From: Bacteroidales bacterium
Lineage (GTDB): Bacteria > Bacteroidota > Bacteroidia > Bacteroidales > UBA932
Direction of reading: 5' to 3'
Length of the DNA stretch: 45,009 nucleotides
Assembly: GCA_017618115.1 (NCBI GenBank)
Contig: JAFZUX010000019.1
Location: forward strand, 1-45,009
Below, piece after piece: positions 8,535 to 16,789 of the stretch. The translations under genes were made by a program, and so were the position numbers. Below the pieces are notes generated by a model. That model was not told where the DNA came from and made no database searches. It saw only the letters and a list, made by a program, of their open reading frames with translations. Each line of letters opens with the position of its first letter. Position 1 is the first letter of the stretch.

Positions 8535-9458
8535 ATGAAAATTCTTATCGCCACAGATAAACCTTTCTCAGCCAAGGCTGTAGAGGGTATCAAAAATATC
8601 GTTGAGAGTGCAGGTCACACCTTTGCAGCTCTTGAGAAATACGGAACGGAAGATAAACTTCTGGCAGCGGTTGCAGATGCAGACGCACTGATAGTCCGTT
8701 CAGACAAAGTTACCAAGGCGGTAGTTGACGCAGCTAAGAATCTGAAGATTGTAGTACGCGCCGGCGCAGGTTTTGACAACCTTGATCTTCAGGCACTTTC
8801 AGAGAGAAAGATTGTTGCTATGAATACTCCCGGTCAGAACTCCAACGCTGTTGCAGAGCTGGCTATAGGTATGATGATTTACATCTCCAGAAACCAGTTT
8901 ACTCCGGGTACCGGAAGCGAGCTCAAGGGTAAGACTTTGGGAATTCAGGCTTACGGAAATGTAGGAAGATTGGTTGCAGAGCATGCAAAATCTTTCGGTA
9001 TGCAGATTATGGCATTTGATCCTTTTGTTCCAAAAGAGAAGATGGAGGCAGAGGGTGTCATCGTTGCAAAAGATTTGGACGAGCTCTATTCAAAGAGCAA
9101 CTTCATCTCTCTGCATATCCCTGCAAATGAGCAGACTAAAGGCTCCATCGGTTATGCTCTTCTGAGCAAGATGCCAAAGGGTGGCTGTCTTGTAAATACT
9201 GCAAGAAAAGAGGTTATCAACGAGCCGGAACTTGAGAAAGTTTTGGAGGAGAGAGAGGACCTCAAGTACATCACAGATATTGCTCCTGCAAACATTGAAG
9301 TTCTCAAAGAGAAGTTTGGCAAGAGAGTATTTGCAACTCCTAAGAAACAGGGTGCGGAGACAGCAGAGGCTAACCTCAACGCAGGTCTTGCAGCAGCAAA
9401 TCAGATTTGCGAGTTCTTTAAGAACGGTTGCACCAAGTTCCAGGTTAACAAATTCTAA
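8535..9458 (+). CDS. serA: D-3-phosphoglycerate dehydrogenase, short ACT-less form
   Basis: This is a 307-residue NAD-dependent dehydrogenase of the D-2-hydroxyacid family that starts serine synthesis by oxidising 3-phosphoglycerate. The Rossmann region GKTLGIQAYGNVGRLVAEHA lies at 132-151 (Gly-x-x-Gly at 141-144), the substrate arginine is expected in NTARKEV (Arg224), and there is no C-terminal ACT regulatory domain. The position normally holding the catalytic His (TPHxG) reads TPKKQGAET, with Lys at 270. From memory, this Lys-bearing short type occurs in Bacteroidales and in Entamoeba; I cannot check it here. The gene starts 5 nt after serC. No serB (phosphoserine phosphatase) is in the operon. 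Confidence 0.95.
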   Translation: MKILIATDKPFSAKAVEGIKNIVESAGHTFAALEKYGTEDKLLAAVADADALIVRSDKVTKAVVDAAKNLKIVVRAGAGFDNLDLQALSERKIVAMNTPGQNSNAVAELAIGMMIYISRNQFTPGTGSELKGKTLGIQAYGNVGRLVAEHAKSFGMQIMAFDPFVPKEKMEAEGVIVAKDLDELYSKSNFISLHIPANEQTKGSIGYALLSKMPKGGCLVNTARKEVINEPELEKVLEEREDLKYITDIAPANIEVLKEKFGKRVFATPKKQGAETAEANLNAGLAAANQICEFFKNGCTKFQVNKF

Positions 9459-9474
9459 ATCAGAGCATTGAATT

Positions 9475-10728
9475 ATGGTAAAAGTAAAACCGTTTGCAGC
9501 TATCCGTCCTCCTAAGGAGATAGTTAAAGAGGTTGCTTCACGCCCATACGATGTCCTCAATTCCAAAGAGGCAAAGGCTGAGGCAGGTGAAAAATCTTTG
9601 CTTCACATTATCAAACCTGAGATAGATTTTGATCCTATTGCCGGAGAGCACGAGCAGAGAACATACGACAAAGCTGTAGAGAACTTTAAGAAGTGGCAAG
9701 AGAAGGGCTGGCTCAAGCAGGATGCTAAAGAGCAGTACTACGTTTACGCTCAGACCATGGACGGAAGAACTCAGTACGGCCTTGTAGTTTGCGCCAACAC
9801 AGATGATTACATGAGCGGCGCAATTAAGAAGCACGAGCTCACCCGCAAAGAGAAAGAGGATGACCGTATGATCCACGTAAGGATTCAGAACGCCAACGTT
9901 GAGCCTGTATTCTTTGCTTATCCGGACAATGCGGAGATTAATGCAATAGTTGAAAAGACCGTTAAAGAAAAACCTGCAGAGTATGACTTTGTTGCAGAAG
10001 ACGGCTTTGGTCATAAGATGTGGGTGATTGATGACGATGCAACCATTGCAAGAATCACGGAGATATTCTCTACAATTCCTGCTTTCTATGTAGCTGACGG
10101 TCACCACCGTACAGCTGCTGCAGGAAGAGTGGGCGCAGAGAAGAGAGCACAGAATCCTAACCATACAGGCAATGAGGAGTACAACTACTTTATGGCTGTT
10201 GTATTCCCGGAGAGCCAGCTTAAGATTATAGACTACAACAGAGTAGTTAAGGATCTTAACGGTATGAGCAAAGAGGAGTTCATTAAGAGACTTGAGGAGT
10301 TCTTCACAGTTGAAAAGAAGGGTGCTGAGATTTACCGTCCTGCAGCTCTTCACAACTTCTCTATGTACATTGGCGGAGAGTGGTATTCACTTACCGCTAA
10401 GCCTGGTACATACGATGACAATGACCCTATCAAGGTTCTGGACGTTTCTGTCTTCTCTGAGTACATTGCAGATAAACTTCTGGATATCAAAGACCTCAGA
10501 ACTTCCAACAGAATTGATTTTGTTGGCGGAATCAGAGGACTTGGTGAATTGAAGAAGAGAGTGGACAGCGGAGAGATGGTTGCGGCATTTGCGCTCTATC
10601 CTGTCTCTATGCGTCAGCTCATAACCATTGCAGACACAGGCAACATTATGCCTCCAAAGACTACCTGGTTTGAGCCGAAACTCCGTTCAGGTATCACTAT
10701 CCATTCACTTGCAGACTTCAAGAAGTAA
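9475..10728 (+). CDS. DUF1015 family protein
   Basis: This is a 417-residue soluble protein of the DUF1015 family. Visible family features are the opening VKPFAAIRPP with ASRPYDVLN (residues 22-29), the HIIKPEIDF stretch near 44-52, and the motif YVADGHHRTAAA (Asp208-Gly-His-His-Arg212) that resembles the ParB/sulfiredoxin-type nucleotide-binding motif. The biochemical function is not established to my knowledge. It is the third gene of the serC-serA operon (16 nt behind serA), which points to a role around serine or phosphoserine. The ParB/Srx superfamily includes free serine kinases (SerK, SbnI), so a phosphotransfer role on serine is a reasonable but unproven hypothesis. A strong terminator follows. 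Confidence 0.9.
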   Translation: MVKVKPFAAIRPPKEIVKEVASRPYDVLNSKEAKAEAGEKSLLHIIKPEIDFDPIAGEHEQRTYDKAVENFKKWQEKGWLKQDAKEQYYVYAQTMDGRTQYGLVVCANTDDYMSGAIKKHELTRKEKEDDRMIHVRIQNANVEPVFFAYPDNAEINAIVEKTVKEKPAEYDFVAEDGFGHKMWVIDDDATIARITEIFSTIPAFYVADGHHRTAAAGRVGAEKRAQNPNHTGNEEYNYFMAVVFPESQLKIIDYNRVVKDLNGMSKEEFIKRLEEFFTVEKKGAEIYRPAALHNFSMYIGGEWYSLTAKPGTYDDNDPIKVLDVSVFSEYIADKLLDIKDLRTSNRIDFVGGIRGLGELKKRVDSGEMVAAFALYPVSMRQLITIADTGNIMPPKTTWFEPKLRSGITIHSLADFKK

Positions 10729-10748
10729 GCTGCAATCTGCTGAATTTA

Positions 10749-10785
10749 AAAAGGATGAACAATTTGATTGTTCATCCTTTTTTTA
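10749..10785. terminator. Bidirectional intrinsic terminator between convergent operons
   Basis: A perfect stem (AAAGGATGAACAA with TTGTTCATCCTTT, loop TTTGA-like) is followed by a T tract on the plus strand and preceded by an A tract, giving a T tract on the minus strand. It serves the serC operon and probably also the convergent recQ-dcu operon. Confidence 0.9.
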
Positions 10786-10793
10786 TTGTTGCT

Positions 10794-10922
10794 AAGATTG
10801 TAAGCCTACTCATCTGAGCCGTGGCCGCCCATGGCCATTATGAATGGGTGCCCGGCTTGCCCGGGCGGGATGAAGCGACGCTTTAGCGGAGCGGAAGGCG
10901 AAGAGAGTAGGCTTACAATCTT
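10794..10922. repeat. Structured 129-bp element bounded by an 18-bp perfect inverted repeat
   Basis: AAGATTGTAAGCCTACTC (10794-10811) is repeated as its exact reverse complement at 10905-10922. The 93-nt interior is much more GC-rich than its surroundings and holds further pairings: CCCAT/ATGGG (10828-10832 with 10844-10848), GCCCGG-CTTGC-CCGGGC (10850-10866) and CGCT-TT-AGCG (10879-10888). The whole can fold into a closed multi-branched hairpin on either strand. It lies between a bidirectional terminator and the stop codon of the dcu gene (6 nt away), with no coding potential. It may be a MITE/REP-like mobile repeat or a 3' RNA structure; I cannot tell which without copies elsewhere in the genome. 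Confidence 0.75.
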
Positions 10923-10928
10923 TACCCA

Positions 10929-12314
10929 TTAATGTATGAACCCGGCAAAGTAGTTGGAGAAGACGGTGCTTGTGAGGAGGTAACCTACAACTGTTGAGAC
11001 TCCGACGGAGATCAAGCCCGGAATCATAAAGCTGTGGTTCAGCAGGTATTTACCGATGACCGTTGTACCGCTTCTGTCAAAGTTGACCGTTGCAATATCT
11101 GACGGATAGTTGGGAATGAAGAAATAACCGTAAACACTTGGAAGTACGCCAAGTAGAACAGGTCCTGCAATTCCGAGTTCGTATGCCAGAGGAAGCATAG
11201 CAACTACAACCGCTCCCTGAGAATTTATCAATACAGACACTAAGAAGAAGACCAGAGCAATAGACCAAGGATATTCAGAAACCAATTCTGCAAGCATCAC
11301 CTTCATATCCTCCATATAGTGGCTGAAGAAAGTATCTGCCAACCAGGCAATTCCGTAGATTGCAATAACGGCAACCATTCCGCTCTGCCATACCGGTCCG
11401 GCAACGGCCTTCTTTGGCTCAGCCTTGCAAAACATTATGTTACAAGCAGCTGCAACCAGCATGATAATCTGAATGATGATGTTCATCTTAGGAATTCCCA
11501 TTGCTTTTGCAAGTGTAACGCTCTCATCTCCTTTGGTTACGTGAATCATCTGGCAGAATGCAAAGAGAACAATTACAAGCAGAGAGCCCAGGAAGATATA
11601 AACGGAAGCCTTTGCCTTACCGGAAATCTTCTTATTCAAAGTGGTAACATCACTGTCATATATATACTTCTTCTGCTCAGGGTCTTTCAGCTTTGCCTGG
11701 AATAACGGATCCTTATCCAAATCCTTTCCTCTGTGATAAGAGAAGAGGGCTGCACAAAGCAGACCGCACATGCAGGCGGGTATTGTAACCATCAAAACCT
11801 GAGGAATTGCCACCATAAATCCGTTGGCGTTGGAGATTGCAACAAAGGCCACAACCGCAGCGGCAATAGGTGAGCAGGTGATACCAACCTGAGATGCTAT
11901 TGAAGCAACGGCGCAAGGTCTCTCCGGACGGATTTTCTCCTTTAATGAGATATCACAAATGATAGGCATCAGAGTGTAAACCACATGTCCCGTTCCAACC
12001 AAAACGGTAAGGAAGAAGGTGGTGAAAGGGGCCAGCATAGTGATTCTTGCGGGATGCTTACGGAGCATCTTTTCAGCCACTTGAATCATCCAATCCATAC
12101 CTCCCGATGCCTGCAGGGTTCCGGCACAGGTAACCGCCGCAATTATGATGTAAATAACATCTGTTGGAGGAGTGCCGGGTTTCATTCCAAACCCGAATAC
12201 AAGAATGGCCAATCCTATTCCCGATATGGCACCAAGTGCCAAGCTACCGTAACGGGAGCCTACATAGAGAGCCGCCAATACAATCAGCAACTCAATTATC
12301 ATCAGTGTACTCAT
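10929..12314 (-). CDS. Anaerobic C4-dicarboxylate transporter, DcuA/DcuB family
   Basis: This is a 461-residue polytopic inner-membrane protein of the Dcu family, which exchanges fumarate, malate or aspartate for succinate during anaerobic fumarate respiration. The N-terminus is a hydrophobic helix pair (MSTLMIIELLIVLAALYVG), and the family segments GTGHVVYTLMPIICDISLKEKIRPERPCAVASIASQVGITCSPIAAAVV (about 108-157) and NYPSDIATVNFDRSGTTVIGKYLLNHSFMIPG (near 400-430) are clear. Length fits DcuB (446) slightly extended by a charged cytoplasmic loop around 196-232. It lies 8 nt downstream of recQ on the same strand and is probably co-transcribed. I cannot separate DcuA from DcuB by eye. Aspartate released by asparaginase or used by PyrB is a possible metabolic link. 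Confidence 0.94.
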   Translation of the reverse strand: MSTLMIIELLIVLAALYVGSRYGSLALGAISGIGLAILVFGFGMKPGTPPTDVIYIIIAAVTCAGTLQASGGMDWMIQVAEKMLRKHPARITMLAPFTTFFLTVLVGTGHVVYTLMPIICDISLKEKIRPERPCAVASIASQVGITCSPIAAAVVAFVAISNANGFMVAIPQVLMVTIPACMCGLLCAALFSYHRGKDLDKDPLFQAKLKDPEQKKYIYDSDVTTLNKKISGKAKASVYIFLGSLLVIVLFAFCQMIHVTKGDESVTLAKAMGIPKMNIIIQIIMLVAAACNIMFCKAEPKKAVAGPVWQSGMVAVIAIYGIAWLADTFFSHYMEDMKVMLAELVSEYPWSIALVFFLVSVLINSQGAVVVAMLPLAYELGIAGPVLLGVLPSVYGYFFIPNYPSDIATVNFDRSGTTVIGKYLLNHSFMIPGLISVGVSTVVGYLLTSTVFSNYFAGFIH

Positions 12315-12322
12315 ATAATAAA

Positions 12323-14545
12323 TTAATAACCGTTGGCAACCTCTGTAAGGAACTTGATGCGGATAAGGCGGATCTCCTCCTCCGTGTAGTCACGGCCGAG
12401 GGCTTTCATTGCATCCATAACCGAGTCTGACTCCGCCTCCTCTTTGAAGTAGTCATAGATATCCTCTATCTTGTCTTCATCTACCGCCTGACGGATGTAA
12501 TAGTCTATCTTAACCTTATTTCCGGCGGCAACCATTGCCTCAATCCTGGTAAGAAGTTCATCCATATCCAGGTTCTTCATACGGGCAATCTCATCCAGAG
12601 GGATGTGCATATCCAGACCGTGGACAATGAAGCGGGTCATCTCCGTCTTGTCTCCGCCTATGCTGCGGATTTTGACATCAATATCTGTAGGACGCTCTAT
12701 CTCATTCTCCTCCACATACTTCTTTATGAGATCCACAAACTCTTTTCCGTACTTCTCCGCCTTGCCCTCTCCAACACCGGAACAGTTGGTAAGTTCCTTA
12801 AGGGTAATAGGATAGAAGATGGTCATATCCTCAATTGCAGGATCCGTGAAGATGATGTAAGGAGGAAGGTTGAGTTTGCGGCTCATATCTTTGCGCAAAT
12901 CTTTAAGTATGGCCAGAAGTGTCTGGTCTCCACCGCCGCCGCCCTTCTTTCCGCCGGCCATCATATCCTCATCTACGTCATCTCCCTCACCGCCGTCTTC
13001 AAACTTGCGGTCTTCCATAAGCATTATGGAGTAAGGCTTTGCAAGGAACTCTTTTCCCTTATCTGTCAGAGAGATAAGGCCGTACTGCTCAATATCTTTT
13101 TTGAGGAACTGACCAACGCAGGCCTGACGTATTACCGCCAGCCAGAACTTTTCATCCTTCTCTTTGTCTATGCCAAAGAAACGGCTGGTGTTATGGCGGT
13201 AAGAGGTTATCATTGCGTTGGTTACGCCGCCCAATATGTTGGCCAGATGGTCACTCTTAAAGTTCTCCTTGAGTGAACGAATGAGTTGGAAGAGAGTGAC
13301 AAGGTAATCTTTGCCCTCAAAGGTTGGCTGTTTGTGGAGACAGTTGTCACAGTTTCCGCAATCATCTTCCGGATAGATTTCTCCAAAGTAATTCAACAGA
13401 GTCTTTCTTCTGCACTGGTTGCTCTCCGCGTATGCTACGGTCTCAGTAAGAAGCTGTTTTCCAATCTCTTGCTCGGCTACAGGTTTGCTCTGCATAAACT
13501 TCTCCAGTTTGAGAATATCGTTGAAACTGTAGAAGGCAATGCACTGTCCCTCTCCGCCGTCTCTTCCCGCTCTTCCGGTCTCCTGATAGTAACCCTCCAG
13601 AGACTTTGGTATGTTGTAGTGAATGACGAATCTTACATCAGGTTTGTCTATTCCCATACCGAATGCAATGGTTGCAACAATGACATCAATCTCCTCCATC
13701 AGGAACTTGTCCTGGTTCTCCGCTCTGGTTGCAGCGTCCAGGCCGGCGTGGTAAGGAGCCGCCTTTATTCCATTGACATTCAGTAGTTGAGCCATCTCCT
13801 CCACCTTCTTTCTGGAGAGGCAGTAGATGATGCCGCTCTTGCCCGGGTTGTTGCGGATGAACTTAATGATCTCCTTCTCTGCGTTAACCTTAGGACGGAT
13901 TTCATAGTAGAGATTAGGTCTGTTAAATGATGATTTAAAGACCTTTGCATCTGACATGCCGAGGTTCTTGAGAATATCTGACTGAACTTTAGGAGTTGCG
14001 GTTGCGGTTAAAGCAATGATAGGGGCCTTTCCAATCTCATGAACTATCGGGAGAATGCGGCGGTACTCCGGGCGGAAATCGTGACCCCACTCGGAGATAC
14101 AGTGCGCCTCGTCAATGGCATAAAAGGAGATTTTGCACTGCCTTAAGAGTTGGATGTTCTCCTCCTTTGTGAGGGACTCCGGCGCAACGTACAAAAGTTT
14201 GGTTACGCCCTTCAGCAGGTTGTCTCTAACCTCCTGAACCTGAGCCTTGTTCAAAGAGGAGTTGAGGAAGTGGGCAATGCCCTCCTTTTCAGATACGAAG
14301 CCGCGGATTGCATCCACCTGGTTTTTCATAAGGGCAATCAGAGGGGAAACCACCACCGCCGTGCCCTCCATCAAAAGTGCAGGGAGTTGATAACAAAGGG
14401 ATTTGCCGCCGCCGGTAGGCATAAGGACAAAACAGTTGTTACCCCTCACCAGATGCTTGATGATATCCTCCTGCATCGGTTTGAAAGTGGAAAAGCCAAA
14501 GAATTCTTTAAGCTGCTTGCGCAGAACCTCTGATGTTATGTTCAT
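12323..14545 (-). CDS. recQ: ATP-dependent DNA helicase RecQ
   Basis: This 740-residue superfamily 2 helicase unwinds DNA 3' to 5' in recombination and fork repair. Walker A MPTGGGKS is at 42-49, the DEAH box (Asp145-His148) sits in the RecQ-specific AIDEAHCISEWGHDFRPEY loop, and motif VI is QETGRAGRDG (321-330). The RQC zinc site is formed by Cys378, Cys396, Cys399 and Cys402. A Gly/Asp-rich linker (around 525-550) precedes an HRDC-like domain (about 550-630), then a ~110-residue C-terminal helical extension that makes it longer than E. coli RecQ (about 610); this larger architecture is usual in Bacteroidetes. It is the first gene of a unit with the Dcu transporter and is divergent from the arabinose-5-phosphate isomerase gene. 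Confidence 0.97.
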   Translation of the reverse strand: MNITSEVLRKQLKEFFGFSTFKPMQEDIIKHLVRGNNCFVLMPTGGGKSLCYQLPALLMEGTAVVVSPLIALMKNQVDAIRGFVSEKEGIAHFLNSSLNKAQVQEVRDNLLKGVTKLLYVAPESLTKEENIQLLRQCKISFYAIDEAHCISEWGHDFRPEYRRILPIVHEIGKAPIIALTATATPKVQSDILKNLGMSDAKVFKSSFNRPNLYYEIRPKVNAEKEIIKFIRNNPGKSGIIYCLSRKKVEEMAQLLNVNGIKAAPYHAGLDAATRAENQDKFLMEEIDVIVATIAFGMGIDKPDVRFVIHYNIPKSLEGYYQETGRAGRDGGEGQCIAFYSFNDILKLEKFMQSKPVAEQEIGKQLLTETVAYAESNQCRRKTLLNYFGEIYPEDDCGNCDNCLHKQPTFEGKDYLVTLFQLIRSLKENFKSDHLANILGGVTNAMITSYRHNTSRFFGIDKEKDEKFWLAVIRQACVGQFLKKDIEQYGLISLTDKGKEFLAKPYSIMLMEDRKFEDGGEGDDVDEDMMAGGKKGGGGGDQTLLAILKDLRKDMSRKLNLPPYIIFTDPAIEDMTIFYPITLKELTNCSGVGEGKAEKYGKEFVDLIKKYVEENEIERPTDIDVKIRSIGGDKTEMTRFIVHGLDMHIPLDEIARMKNLDMDELLTRIEAMVAAGNKVKIDYYIRQAVDEDKIEDIYDYFKEEAESDSVMDAMKALGRDYTEEEIRLIRIKFLTEVANGY

Positions 14546-14559
14546 TCCTATTTTTTATC

Positions 14560-14567
14560 TACATTTG
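14560..14567 (+). promoter_or_regulatory. Predicted -7 element for the arabinose-5-phosphate isomerase gene
   Basis: TACATTTG matches TAnnTTTG 44 nt upstream of the ATG at 14612. It overlaps an in-frame GTG at 14567, which argues against that upstream start. Confidence 0.6.
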
Positions 14568-14611
14568 TGCTTACTAATGTACTCATAAGATTTTTTTTGT
14601 CCAAATTTTTT

Positions 14612-15583
14612 ATGAAAAAATCAAATGTAAAGATTGCAGACCTGGCTAAGAAGGTTATTACGCAAGAGGCTGAATGTGTGGCAAAACTGGCCTCATTCGT
14701 GGATGATGAGTTTGTGGAGGTGGTAGATCTGATTTTCAATTCCAAGGGACGTCTGATAATTACCGGCATAGGTAAGAGCGCCATCATAGGAACCAAGATA
14801 GTTGCAACAATGAACTCCACCGGAACCCCGGCAATCTTTATGCACGCGGCGGATGCCATTCACGGAGATTTGGGAATTGTTCAGCCGGACGATATTGTGC
14901 TCTGCATCTCCAAGAGCGGTAATACCCCGGAAATCAAGGTGTTGGTACCGCTTATCGCCCGCATGGGAAATAAAATTATCGCGATGGTTTCTTCTACTGA
15001 CTCCTTCCTTGCAACCCACGCAGACTATATCATAAGGGCAACCGTGGACAAGGAGAGTGACCCTAACAACCTTGCACCTACTTCCTCTACAACCACACAA
15101 CTTGTTATGGGTGACGCACTTGCAGTCTGCCTGCTGCAGAAGAGGGGCTTCTCACAGGAGCAGTTTGCAATGTACCACCCGGGAGGCTCTCTGGGCAAAC
15201 GCCTCTATCTGAGGGTTTCAGACGTTATGGATATGAACGTAAGACCTTTTGTTGGGCTTAATGAATCTATTCAGAAGACCATAATCAACATCTCTCAGAA
15301 CCGCCTGGGAGCAACGGTAGTTCTGGACGGCAAGGGAAATCTCAAGGGAATAATCACGGACGGTGACGTAAGAAGAATGCTGGAGAAGGGCCACCCTAAT
15401 GAAAAGACTGTGGCAAAGGAGATTATGAGCAAGAACCCTAAGCAGATAGATATTAATGACATGGCTGTAAACGCATTCAACATAATGCAGAAAAACAAGA
15501 TAACCTCCGTAGTTGTAATGAAGGAGGGGCGTTATGTTGGTCTTATTCATATTCACGATATCTTAAGAGAGGGAATCGTTTAA
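14612..15583 (+). CDS. kdsD: D-arabinose-5-phosphate isomerase, KpsF/GutQ family
   Basis: This 323-residue enzyme interconverts ribulose-5-phosphate and arabinose-5-phosphate, the first step to Kdo in lipopolysaccharide. An N-terminal SIS domain (about 30-175) contains LIITGIGKSAIIGTKIVATMNSTGTPAIFMHAADAIHGDLG and SKSGNTPEIK, and two CBS domains follow (about 200-323; DVMDMNVRPFVG and EIMSKNPKQIDIN begin the two repeats). The frame is open up to a GTG at 14567, but the ATG at 14612 (MKKSNVKIADL) gives the normal family length and lies behind the predicted promoter. The ureohydrolase gene begins 11 nt downstream. Confidence 0.95.
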   Translation: MKKSNVKIADLAKKVITQEAECVAKLASFVDDEFVEVVDLIFNSKGRLIITGIGKSAIIGTKIVATMNSTGTPAIFMHAADAIHGDLGIVQPDDIVLCISKSGNTPEIKVLVPLIARMGNKIIAMVSSTDSFLATHADYIIRATVDKESDPNNLAPTSSTTTQLVMGDALAVCLLQKRGFSQEQFAMYHPGGSLGKRLYLRVSDVMDMNVRPFVGLNESIQKTIINISQNRLGATVVLDGKGNLKGIITDGDVRRMLEKGHPNEKTVAKEIMSKNPKQIDINDMAVNAFNIMQKNKITSVVVMKEGRYVGLIHIHDILREGIV

Positions 15584-15594
15584 TCTGATTGTAT

Positions 15595-16734
15595 ATGGCT
15601 GATAAAAAGCAAGATATAGAGTTTGATGCATGCGGCGTGGGTGTTCCCAACGGCCGCTTTTTTGGGATGCCTTTTCCTAATGACGAGTGCCCTGTGGTTC
15701 TGATACCTGTTCCTTGGGACTCAACCGTTTCATACTCAGCGGGAACCGCAGAGGGCCCTGCAGCAATCATAGATGCCTCCGTTCAGGTGGATCTCTACGA
15801 TGAACTTTTGGAAGGCTCTGATTCCGTTAAGATTGGAACGGATGAGACGCTTATAGACCTGGACCGTGATGAAGGAGAAAAAGATTCCGATGATAAGATT
15901 CTTGCGTCAGATTACATTAAAGCCATCAATGAAGAGTGCCGTCCAAAGGCCTGCAAAATAATTGAGTGCCAGGCAATGGGAGATGAACTCAGTAAAGATC
16001 TTGAGAAGGAGTTGGAGGAGGTTAACCAGGCAAGCGAAGCGGTTAACTATCTGGTAGAACAGATTTGCAGCGGCTATCTTGCTCAGGGAAAGGTGCCCGG
16101 AGTTGTGGGAGGTGAACACAGCGTAACCTTTGGTGCCGTTAAGGCAGCCGCCGCCTCTCTGAAGGAGGGGGAAGAGTTGGGAGTTTTGCAGTTTGACGCC
16201 CACGCAGATTTAAGAATGGCATACGAGGGATTTGAACACTCCCACGCCTCAATAATGTTTAACATTCTCTCCAAGATACCGGGAATCAGCGCATTATGCC
16301 AGGTGGGCATAAGAGATTTCTCATCCGAGGAGCACAAGACTATAAGAGAAGAGGGGAGAATTACAGCCTTTACGGATACCCAGATTGCTCAAAGGTTGGC
16401 ACAGGGCGAGAACTGGCTCACAATTTGTGGAGAGATTGTCTGCCATCTTCCTCAGAACGTTTACATAAGTTTTGACATAGACGGCCTGGAGCCTTCACTC
16501 TGTCCTAATACGGGAACGCCGGTACCTGGAGGATTGACTTATAATCAGGCGGTTATACTGCTTAGAAAAGTGGCCGAAAGCCGCAGGATTGTAGGTTTTG
16601 ACCTCTGTGAAGTTGCCCCTGCAAGAGCAAAGGGAAAGGGTGCTGTTGGAGGAGAAGAGAACGAGTGGGATGCAAACGTTGGTGCCAGACTTCTCCATAA
16701 ACTATCCCTGCTCACAGCACTAAAGAGCAAGTGA
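15595..16734 (+). CDS. Ureohydrolase (arginase/agmatinase family)
   Basis: This is a 379-residue protein of the manganese-dependent ureohydrolase family. The metal ligands are in GGEHSVTFG (His175), QFDAHADLR (Asp201, His203, Asp205) and SFDIDGLEPS (Asp294, Asp296), so the binuclear site is complete. It is longer than typical agmatinase (about 300) because of an acidic, helical insertion around residues 80-155 ahead of the first metal ligand. Substrate (agmatine, arginine, formiminoglutamate or other guanidino compound) cannot be assigned from motifs. ATG 15595 is preferred over the TTG two codons upstream. The gene is 11 nt behind kdsD but has no evident functional link to it. Confidence 0.9.
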   Translation: MADKKQDIEFDACGVGVPNGRFFGMPFPNDECPVVLIPVPWDSTVSYSAGTAEGPAAIIDASVQVDLYDELLEGSDSVKIGTDETLIDLDRDEGEKDSDDKILASDYIKAINEECRPKACKIIECQAMGDELSKDLEKELEEVNQASEAVNYLVEQICSGYLAQGKVPGVVGGEHSVTFGAVKAAAASLKEGEELGVLQFDAHADLRMAYEGFEHSHASIMFNILSKIPGISALCQVGIRDFSSEEHKTIREEGRITAFTDTQIAQRLAQGENWLTICGEIVCHLPQNVYISFDIDGLEPSLCPNTGTPVPGGLTYNQAVILLRKVAESRRIVGFDLCEVAPARAKGKGAVGGEENEWDANVGARLLHKLSLLTALKSK

Positions 16735-16745
16735 TGAATTTTGAG

Positions 16746-16753
16746 TATATTTG
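16746..16753 (+). promoter_or_regulatory. Predicted -7 element for the FKBP lipoprotein gene
   Basis: TATATTTG followed by CGCC, a typical Bacteroidetes TAnnTTTG context, 36 nt upstream of the ATG. Confidence 0.65.
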
Positions 16754-16789
16754 CGCCGCTAAAAAGACAAACTAAATATTTATAAGAAT

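Noticed and set aside
9538-10353. 271-aa minus-strand open frame opposite the DUF1015 gene.
   Set aside because: It is a shadow of the well-supported DUF1015 coding frame; Cys/Leu/Val-rich composition is typical of antisense frames here.
12605-13276. 223-aa plus-strand open frame opposite recQ.
   Set aside because: recQ has full motifs on the minus strand; the antisense frame has no family resemblance.
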